A stretch of 6,732 nt of DNA from Chthoniobacterales bacterium (lineage in GTDB: Bacteria; Verrucomicrobiota; Verrucomicrobiia; Chthoniobacterales; UBA6821), in NCBI GenBank assembly GCA_021733705.1, contig JAIPKF010000076.1, positions 1 to 6,732 of the forward strand, read 5' to 3'. Positions 1 through 5,530 of this stretch are shown in pieces. Position 1 is the stretch's first letter, and every line of letters starts with the position of its first letter. The position numbers were made by a program, and so were the translations under genes. Below the pieces are notes generated by a model. That model saw nothing but the letters and a program-made list of their open reading frames with translations. It had not been told where the DNA came from and searched no databases.

Positions 1-2
1 AA

Positions 3-431
3 GATTTGAAAAAAGCAGATACTCACATCTATTGTGGGACTAACCTAGAGGACCTCAAGGAAGACTGGGAGTCAATGAAACAGGATGAGAAGTGGGCACA
101 AAAAGATACTAATCACATTCCGATTAAAAAAATTGCATTAGAACTAGCTGGGAAGTATGAAACATCGACTCAAATGGAGGTGGCTAAAAACAAGATGCGT
201 GCTATGGCTTCAGATCTTACACAATCCATCAATCCAAAAATCAGCACTCAAAAAAAATCATCCCAAACTCCTCCTTCAGCAGTTAGTAGTGATTCAGAAA
301 ATAATAGTGACCATGACTCTCAACGTGATGTGGCATCTCCTTCTGGACGCTACCGCATGACTCCTGATGGAACTCCTGATTATGAGACAGGACCATTAGA
401 TATGCATGGTGATCCATTTAATAGATTTTAA
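3..431 (+). CDS. Unrecognised hydrophilic protein, C-terminal part (5' end outside window)
   Basis: The reading frame is open to the left edge. The first possible start inside the window is a TTG at position 6, but nothing marks it as a real start, so I read this as the last ~142 codons of a longer gene ending at TAA 429-431. I do not recognise the family. The first ~80 residues are charged and look helical, with many Lys, Glu and Asp (for example EDLKEDWESMKQDEKWAQK). From about residue 80 the chain becomes low-complexity, rich in Ser, Asp, Asn and Pro, and it ends in a Gly/Pro/Asp/Tyr-containing segment (GRYRMTPDGTPDYETGP). There is no membrane segment or Cys pair. It is convergent with tyrS across 8 bp, with no visible terminator hairpin between them. 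The composition would suit a surface, secreted or linker protein, but no function can be assigned. Confidence is moderate that it is coding and nil for function. Confidence 0.6.
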   Translation, partial: DLKKADTHIYCGTNLEDLKEDWESMKQDEKWAQKDTNHIPIKKIALELAGKYETSTQMEVAKNKMRAMASDLTQSINPKISTQKKSSQTPPSAVSSDSENNSDHDSQRDVASPSGRYRMTPDGTPDYETGPLDMHGDPFNRF

Positions 432-439
432 CTACTGCG

Positions 440-1618
440 TCATCTTACTCTCACTGCATTTTTACGATCGAGCTTGAGCACTCCTCCTGCACTAAATTCA
501 ATCACACTTTTAGGATCTGAAATTTTTTCTCCTGCCCAAGTCACACTTCCCCCCTCAATAAGACGGCGCGCATCACTACGTGATTTGGCAATGCCAAAGG
601 ATTGTTGAAATGCCTCCACAACTAAAGAGGTTATATCACGGGGTTGATGCGTTGTTGGAAAATATGTGGGCAGGTCTGCAGCTTCTAGATCACGCTTTGA
701 AAAGCGAAGCTCAAATTCTCCACGGGCATCATGAGCAGCTTCTAGTGTGTGATAGCGTCCCACAAGGCGCTCTGCCAATGATTTCTTAGCCTCCATGGGA
801 TGCATTGTGAGATCTAATTTCTCACCAAGCAAAAGGGTGTAGTAGCTCTCCATGAGCTCATCAGAAATACTCATTAGTTTACCAAACATGGTGCCGGGAG
901 CTTCATCAACACCTACAAAATTTTCAAGACTCTTGCTCATCTTCTGAACTCCGTCGAGTCCCACAAGCAAGGGAAGAGTCATGACAACTTGTTCTACTTG
1001 TTTTTCCTCACACTGAAGATCGCGTCCAACCAGCAAATTAAAAAGCTGATCGGTTCCCCCTAGCTCAACATCGGCCTGGACCATCACTGAATCCCATCCT
1101 TGCATGAGCGGATATTGGAGCTCATGAAGATGAATGGGATGACCTTGATCCAACCGGTTCCGAAAATCTTCTCTCTTTAACATCTGCTGAAGCGTAACAC
1201 GACCGTTGAGGGCGATCACCTCTGCAAATCGCATAGGAGAAAGCCACTCACTATTGAAGCGGACCTCCGTTTTCTCAGAATCTAAAATTTTAAAAGCTTG
1301 GGATTGATAACTCTTGGCATGCTCTAGAACCTGCTCATGCGAGAGTGGAGGTCGAGTCACCGAGCGCCCACTGGGATCCCCTATCATTGCGGTATAATCA
1401 CCAATAATAAGGATCGCTTGGTGACCAAGCTCTTGAAATTGACGTAATTTTTCTAATACTACCGTATGTCCTAGATGAATATCTGAGGAGGTAGGATCGA
1501 CTCCCAGTTTGATTCTAAGAGGTTTTCCAAGAGAAAGTTTTTTTCCAAGCTCCTCTTTACTATATACCTGAACAGCACCTGCAATGAGCTGTTCTAACTG
1601 ATGAATAAAAGATGACAT
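440..1618 (-). CDS. tyrS: Tyrosyl-tRNA synthetase (TyrRS, class I)
   Basis: This cytoplasmic enzyme activates tyrosine with ATP and charges tRNA-Tyr. The 392-residue product is complete. The class I signatures are intact: the HIGH-type motif is HLGH at residues 48-51, preceded by LGVDPTSSDI, and KMSKS is exact at 226-230. The tyrosine/ATP-pocket region is seen in YPLMQGWDSVMVQAD (169-183) followed by GGTDQ (187-191). A C-terminal S4-like RNA-binding domain spans about residues 332-392 (SRSDARRLIEGGSV...). The length and sequence style fit the ~400-aa TyrZ-like bacterial subgroup. The start is the ATG at 1618-1616. The frame stays open for 27 codons upstream but contains no ATG, GTG or TTG, so the ATG is the best choice. 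No Shine-Dalgarno is present; the start follows CTCCCTTTTT. It lies 77 bp downstream of the antiporter gene on the same strand, so read-through transcription is possible. The identification is secure. Confidence 0.97.
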   Translation of the reverse strand: MSSFIHQLEQLIAGAVQVYSKEELGKKLSLGKPLRIKLGVDPTSSDIHLGHTVVLEKLRQFQELGHQAILIIGDYTAMIGDPSGRSVTRPPLSHEQVLEHAKSYQSQAFKILDSEKTEVRFNSEWLSPMRFAEVIALNGRVTLQQMLKREDFRNRLDQGHPIHLHELQYPLMQGWDSVMVQADVELGGTDQLFNLLVGRDLQCEEKQVEQVVMTLPLLVGLDGVQKMSKSLENFVGVDEAPGTMFGKLMSISDELMESYYTLLLGEKLDLTMHPMEAKKSLAERLVGRYHTLEAAHDARGEFELRFSKRDLEAADLPTYFPTTHQPRDITSLVVEAFQQSFGIAKSRSDARRLIEGGSVTWAGEKISDPKSVIEFSAGGVLKLDRKNAVRVR

Positions 1619-1676
1619 AAAAAGGGAGCTTACATGATCGAGCTCACTAATGCCACTTGAGATTGCATCATCGATC

Positions 1677-1705
1677 GCTATAGAGAAAATGAATTCTAGC
1701 TACAA
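1677..1705 (-). promoter_or_regulatory. Weak candidate sigma70-type promoter for tyrS
   Basis: Reading the minus strand, TTGTAG (1705-1700) and TATAGC (1682-1677) are separated by 17 bp, giving 3/6 and 4/6 matches to the consensus boxes. The -35 lies in the last codons of the antiporter gene and transcription would start roughly 50-60 nt before the tyrS ATG. This is only a pattern match in AT-rich DNA; tyrS could equally be transcribed from the antiporter promoter. I see no T-box or other leader structure in the 77-bp gap. Confidence 0.22.
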
Positions 1706-2958
1706 AACATCCATCCAATGAGCACTAAGATGGGAGCTAAGATTGGTAATGAATAGAAGATAATATAATGCAGGAAATTTGGCATTCGAATCTTTGCATC
1801 TTCAGCAATACTTTTGACCATGAAGTTAGGACCATTACCAATGTAGGTAGTAGCTCCAAAAAAAACTGCTCCAAGCGCAATTGCAGTAAGAAATTGAGGA
1901 GCATGTGTGGCCGCATAGGCGACATCACTTGCTTTCTCAATACTCATTCCATGTATTCCCAAATGAAGCTGAAGCAACGCTAAGTAAGTAGGAGCATTGT
2001 CCAAGCAGGTGGAGAGAAAACCAGTTATATAATAAAAATGAATAGGGTTCAGAGCAGGATAAGAAGAGGTCAAAGCTACTCGCTCTTCCAAGTAATCAAG
2101 AACAGGAACCATTGTTGAAAAAATACCAAAGAAAAGCCAGGCAACCTCTTCTATAGGATGAAATGTGAATTTATTTGCTATAAAAATATTTTTTGAAGTC
2201 AATAAATAAGAACTCAGAGCAGCAAGGATCATTGTTATTTCTCTCCACGGACTTGGCAAAAAAACAGCCCCAATAATGACTGCTAAAAAGAGAAGATTAA
2301 ATAATCCCTGAAATGTCCATGTCTCCTTTTTTGTTTCAAGATCACGAATAGAGGGTGGCGCTTGAAGAAAATTTCTCCTATCTAAAAAATAAAAAATAGT
2401 AGCTAGTAAAGTCATGGCAATCAGCCAAGCAGCCCAAAGATGTTGAAAAAGCCAAAAAAAAGGGACTCCACGAAGGTACCCTAAAAAAAGAGGTGGATCA
2501 CCAATAGGGCTTAGACATCCACCAATATTACTAATCATAAAAATAAAAAATATTATATGAAAAGCTGTGATGCGATAACGGTTGCTATAAATCCAAGGCC
2601 GAATCAGAAGCATAGAGGCTCCAGTAGTTCCAATAAAAACTGCCATCATGGAACCGAGTATTAAAAAAATAGTATTCCTCGCTGGTGTTGCTTCTCCTTG
2701 AACACGCAAATAAATTCCTCCAGTGACCACAAAAAGTGATCCTATAAGAACAATAAAACTAAAATATTCACTTAAAAGAATACCCAACCGAGGAGCATCA
2801 TGCCGCACCAAGAGATAGTAGAGGATAATAATTCCTGATAAAAAGAGTGAAACTTTTTTATAATGTGAGTTCCACCAACTACTATGTACAAAAGGCATGA
2901 ATGCTACGGCCAAGAGCATGATAACAAAAGGTACCATGATAATGAGATCAATGTTCAT
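1696..2958 (-). CDS. Sodium:proton antiporter / citrate-transporter-like membrane protein (ion-transporter superfamily)
   Basis: This is a 420-residue, very hydrophobic inner-membrane protein with about 10-12 membrane segments, the first at residues 5-23. It carries the paired hairpin signatures expected of the NhaD/CitMHS/ArsB-like ion-transporter superfamily. In the N-terminal half these are GTTGAS (110-115) and SNIGGCLSPIGDPPLFLG (143-160). In the C-terminal half they are the counterpart LDNAPTYLALLQ (319-330) and GATTYIGNGPNFMVKSIAE (368-386). A soluble linker lies around 193-214. Related proteins are annotated either as sodium:proton antiporters or as putative citrate transporters (CitMHS_2-like); the substrate cannot be decided from sequence. 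The likely role is secondary transport driven by a Na+ or H+ gradient. The start ATG is at 2958-2956; upstream sequence is A/T-rich with only a weak AAGAA. It is divergent from the lipoprotein gene across 103 bp and lies 77 bp upstream of tyrS. Family assignment is confident, substrate is not. Confidence 0.87.
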   Translation of the reverse strand: MNIDLIIMVPFVIMLLAVAFMPFVHSSWWNSHYKKVSLFLSGIIILYYLLVRHDAPRLGILLSEYFSFIVLIGSLFVVTGGIYLRVQGEATPARNTIFLILGSMMAVFIGTTGASMLLIRPWIYSNRYRITAFHIIFFIFMISNIGGCLSPIGDPPLFLGYLRGVPFFWLFQHLWAAWLIAMTLLATIFYFLDRRNFLQAPPSIRDLETKKETWTFQGLFNLLFLAVIIGAVFLPSPWREITMILAALSSYLLTSKNIFIANKFTFHPIEEVAWLFFGIFSTMVPVLDYLEERVALTSSYPALNPIHFYYITGFLSTCLDNAPTYLALLQLHLGIHGMSIEKASDVAYAATHAPQFLTAIALGAVFFGATTYIGNGPNFMVKSIAEDAKIRMPNFLHYIIFYSLPILAPILVLIGWMFCS

Positions 2959-2972
2959 TTCTTGATATTGAA

Positions 2973-3000
2973 AAAATATTCACTGATATGACAGTTTAAA
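2973..3000 (-). promoter_or_regulatory. Candidate promoter for the antiporter gene
   Basis: On the minus strand TTTAAA (3000-2995) and TATTTT (2978-2973) are 16 bp apart, each a 4/6 match to sigma70 boxes. The expected transcript start would lie only a few bases before the ATG at 2958, giving a very short leader. The whole 103-bp divergent gap is AT-rich, so chance matches are likely. Confidence 0.22.
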
Positions 3001-3021
3001 GTTTTAAAAAAATGGGGAGCT

Positions 3022-3027
3022 TATAAC
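3022..3027 (+). promoter_or_regulatory. Candidate -10 box for the lipoprotein gene
   Basis: TATAAC is a 5/6 match to the -10 consensus, placed 34 bp before the GTG start at 3062. No convincing -35 lies 16-18 bp upstream. The box sits in the loop of a small imperfect hairpin (3014-3036; GGG..GCT pairing with AGC.CCC around one bulged A), which could be chance or an operator-like site. The gap also holds two CCCCTT copies (3033-3038 and 3052-3057), the second just before the start codon. Confidence 0.25.
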
Positions 3028-3061
3028 CTTAGCCCCTTACTTCGGTTTTTACCCCTTCATT

Positions 3062-3808
3062 GTGAAGCACTCTCTATACCTCGTTTACCTTCGTTATGTC
3101 ATCATCAGCATCCTTGCTTTCTCTATCATCAGCTGTGCCTCTGTAAGTGTGAATCATATTGTTCCGAGCAACTCTCATCCAGCACATCTTCCAGAACGCA
3201 TCTATATTGAAAGTTTCGAAGCTCCTCCTTTGCATTTCCAAGTGAATCGTAAAGGAAAAGATCTGATGAAGCTCATTGAAAATGAACGGACTCAATTAGC
3301 AAATGACCTTTTACTTCGTCTCAATAAACGGATTGCTCCTACTTTTTTGTTGCTGCCTGGCGAAGCCCCTCCCACAGGAAATTTTTGGCTCCTGAAAGGT
3401 TCTTTTGAAGTTGTCCAGGAAGGAAGCAGAATCCTGAGGGCAGGGATTGGACTAGGACTTGGGAAAACAAAAATGGAAACAGATGTTCAGCTTATTGATC
3501 TCTCCGGAAACTCAAAACAATCTCTTCTTTTAAAAATGAAAACAACAGGAGGTTCTGGAATGGCTCCAGGAGCGGCCGCAGCATTCACCCCAATAGGACC
3601 CTTTGTTCTCTCTAATGCTCTCATTAATGCTGGAGGTTCTGTAGGAGGAGCCCTCGGCAGTGGTGTTTCAATGGATCGTCGACGTACAGCTCGTGAAATT
3701 GTAGCAACTATTTCTGCCTATTGTGTTGAGAAGGGACTTATCCCTAAAAAGAGAGGACTTCATCCTAAACTGTTAGGAAAGATCCCTCACTTCATTATCA
3801 TGAATTAA
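3062..3808 (+). CDS. DUF4410-type outer-membrane lipoprotein
   Basis: The product is a 248-residue predicted lipoprotein of unknown biochemical role. A basic/hydrophobic signal peptide (residues 1-24) ends in the lipobox IIS-C with the lipidated Cys at 25; Ala at +2 favours sorting to the outer membrane. The mature part matches the DUF4410 pattern: RIYIESFEAPP near 46-56, then LLKGSFEVVQEGSRILRAGIGLGLG (110-134), a strand-rich stretch, a Gly/Ala-rich segment (163-201, GGSGMAPG and GGSVGGALGSG), and a final helix after MDRRRTARE. The tail 224-241 is unusually basic. The start is GTG at 3062-3064: an in-frame stop occurs at 3005-3007, no ATG lies between, and starting later would remove the signal peptide. 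No Shine-Dalgarno is seen; the start follows ACCCCTTCATT. It is divergent from the antiporter gene and upstream of the porin on the same strand, separated by the palindromic element. Proteins of this family are typically described only as hypothetical. Confidence 0.82.
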   Translation: MKHSLYLVYLRYVIISILAFSIISCASVSVNHIVPSNSHPAHLPERIYIESFEAPPLHFQVNRKGKDLMKLIENERTQLANDLLLRLNKRIAPTFLLLPGEAPPTGNFWLLKGSFEVVQEGSRILRAGIGLGLGKTKMETDVQLIDLSGNSKQSLLLKMKTTGGSGMAPGAAAAFTPIGPFVLSNALINAGGSVGGALGSGVSMDRRRTAREIVATISAYCVEKGLIPKKRGLHPKLLGKIPHFIIMN

Positions 3809-3900
3809 TCAAAGAAAATATTTTCACGAAGGTATTGATAAGCTCGATGTTACTGACTGCACTTATGGAATCATCAAATATTTTATAAATTACAGATAGT

Positions 3901-4086
3901 GCTAACCCGGATATTTCATACTGATCGTGACGAGGAGACCGCGAAGGCTGATGGGGTAAGGCAGACGAGCATTTTGATGCCGGGCTGTATGTGTACATAC
4001 TGTCCAAATCAAAATGTGAGTTTAACGCAGCATCCATCTGGCTTCCCGGCCTCCGCAGTAGATTAGTATGAAATATCCGGGTTAGC
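3901..4086. mobile_element. 186-bp palindromic element, MITE-like, with 22-bp perfect terminal inverted repeats
   Basis: The outer arms 3901-3922 (starting GCTAACCCGG) and 4065-4086 (ending CCGGGTTAGC) are perfect reverse complements over 22 bp. The symmetry continues inward around one centre, 3993/3994. 3932-3954 and 4034-4056 pair imperfectly (about two thirds identical), ATTTTGAT at 3971-3978 pairs with ATCAAAAT at 4008-4015, and GTATGT at 3987-3992 pairs with ACATAC at 3995-4000. The inner arms look more GC-rich than the flanks. No transposase fits inside. If the true ends are ACCCGG (3905) and CCGGGT (4082), the element is bordered by TA on both sides, as after insertion at a TA target, but TA is itself palindromic so this cannot be proved. 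It could be a miniature inverted-repeat transposable element, the fused ends of a deleted insertion sequence, or a conserved repeat. The family cannot be named without a database. The preceding 92 bp (3809-3900) is AT-rich and holds nothing I can support. Confidence 0.72.
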
Positions 4087-4101
4087 TGAATTCCTATATT
4101 C

Positions 4102-5508
4102 ATGAAGTCTTTTGATTTTTCTTCTTTTTTTGCACAAACACTTTTATTTTTTTTATTCTTCATATCATTATTGGCAGGGCAATTATTAGAGGCACAAGCT
4201 CTCTCCACAAACCCCAACGATATATATTCTGATTCTAATAATTTAGCTGCAGATCAAGATAATTCGATTCGTAAGTTTAAACCATGGTTAGAGGAGGATA
4301 ATGCAACAGGAAATTGGTTTGGATTAAGAGATAGACTTTCACAAAAAGGAATTGATCTTGGTTTCTCCTATATTAATGAAGTTTGGGGAAACACCACTGG
4401 AGGAATAAAAACAGGGAGTGTCTATACAAGTGTTCTTCAATTTGCCACAGTAGTTAATTTAGAAAAACTCATGAACTGGAGAGGGGCGAGTTTCTATTCT
4501 CGCTGGCTCTACCTTGGAGGCCAAGACCCTTCGAGTTATTTAGTAGGTGATATTTTGGGTGTTTCTAATATTGGCGCTTATAACACCTTTAGAAATATTG
4601 AGCTTTGGCTTCAGCAAAATATTTTTGAGGATAAAATTTCATTGCGTGCGGGTCAGCTTGTCGCTGACTCCGAATTTGTTATTTCAGACTATGGAGCTCT
4701 CTTTATAAACAATACATTGGGATGGCCTGCTTTTATTTTTACCAGTATTCCCAATGGAGGACCTGCTTTTCCTATTGGTGCACCTGGAGTACGTCTTAAG
4801 TTAAAACCGAATGATCAATTTTCTCTTAAGGCAGCTCTCTTTCAAGGAAATGTCTACCCACAAAATATCAACAATCACGGGTTTGATTGGAATCTAAATT
4901 CAAACCAAGGATATTTTTATCTTACCGAAGCTGCTGCCAATTATGAATTACACTTGCCAGGAGAAATCAAAATGGGAGCCTGGTTTAGCTCTTCGACATT
5001 TCCTAATTTCAGCAATCAAAATGCTTCTTTTTCTGGAAACTACGGTCTCTATGGAATCATTGATCAAATGATTTATCGCCCCTGCGATAAAAATAATTCA
5101 AAAGCCCCCTCAAGCTCTGATGATAAAAAGGTTGCTGGCAAAAAAAACGATAAAGGTCTTGGAGTTTTTCACCGCATCGCTTTTGAACCGGCAGATCGAA
5201 ATGTTTTACAGTTTTATTGTGATTCAGGATTCAACTACAAAGGACTGATTCCTACCCGTGACCAGGACCTTATTGGCCTAGCATTTGCTTATGGAGCGCT
5301 CAGTAATGACGGCATAAAAAACATCACACAGCAGGGATTGGGAAGCGGCCCTGCTAACACTACGTATGATATAGAACTGACTTACCAGGCTCAACTCTCC
5401 CCTTGGCTCTCAGTACAGCCTGATTTACAGTATGTCATTCATCCGGGAATCAACCAAATTTATCCCAATGCTGTTGTCGTTGGATTAAGAGTGAGTGTGA
5501 CTTTCTAG
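4102..5508 (+). CDS. Carbohydrate-selective porin, OprB family
   Basis: This is an outer-membrane beta-barrel porin, expected to let sugars and similar small solutes diffuse into the periplasm. The 468-residue product is complete. The signal peptide has a hydrophobic core at residues 9-26 and a likely cleavage after AQA (31-33). A short linker precedes the OprB opening signature, NWFGLRDRLSQKGIDLGFSY (71-90). Barrel landmarks include a segment resembling the family's N-terminal strands (FYSRWLYLGG, 131-140), LRAGQLVADSEF (181-192) and the closing LSPWLSVQPDLQYVIHPG (432-449). The chain ends in VSVTF, with the C-terminal Phe typical of outer-membrane proteins. Residues 328-352 form a Lys/Ser/Asp-rich insert, probably a loop. 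The start ATG at 4102 is the first possible after an in-frame stop at 4087-4089. There is no Shine-Dalgarno, and the palindromic element ends 15 bp upstream. pepF follows after 22 bp. Family assignment is confident; the sugar is unknown. Confidence 0.92.
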   Translation: MKSFDFSSFFAQTLLFFLFFISLLAGQLLEAQALSTNPNDIYSDSNNLAADQDNSIRKFKPWLEEDNATGNWFGLRDRLSQKGIDLGFSYINEVWGNTTGGIKTGSVYTSVLQFATVVNLEKLMNWRGASFYSRWLYLGGQDPSSYLVGDILGVSNIGAYNTFRNIELWLQQNIFEDKISLRAGQLVADSEFVISDYGALFINNTLGWPAFIFTSIPNGGPAFPIGAPGVRLKLKPNDQFSLKAALFQGNVYPQNINNHGFDWNLNSNQGYFYLTEAAANYELHLPGEIKMGAWFSSSTFPNFSNQNASFSGNYGLYGIIDQMIYRPCDKNNSKAPSSSDDKKVAGKKNDKGLGVFHRIAFEPADRNVLQFYCDSGFNYKGLIPTRDQDLIGLAFAYGALSNDGIKNITQQGLGSGPANTTYDIELTYQAQLSPWLSVQPDLQYVIHPGINQIYPNAVVVGLRVSVTF

Positions 5509-5530
5509 AAAATTGTACTAACCTCTCCCT

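Noticed and set aside
580..789. A 69-codon plus-strand frame inside tyrS.
   Set aside because: It lies antisense within a securely identified tyrS and has no domain or start signal.
1636..1676. GATCGA / TCGATC inverted arms in the gap upstream of tyrS, as a possible operator.
   Set aside because: Six-base arms with a loop of about 29 bases are expected by chance, and no second copy is seen.
3901..4086. The palindrome as a rho-independent terminator for the lipoprotein gene.
   Set aside because: The hairpin is far longer than a normal terminator, begins 92 bp after the stop codon, and has no T-run after either arm (right arm is followed by TGAATTCC).
3901..4087. A 3-bp GCT direct repeat (3901-3903 and 4085-4087) as a target-site duplication.
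   Set aside because: It overlaps the terminal inverted repeat and requires asymmetric ends (AACCC versus GGGTTA). A TA duplication fits better but cannot be distinguished from the palindrome itself.
3798..4217. A 139-codon open frame on the minus strand covering the palindromic element.
   Set aside because: It begins inside the porin signal-peptide coding region on the opposite strand, runs through the palindrome, and shows no recognisable domain. It is best explained as a shadow frame created by the element's stop-poor arms.
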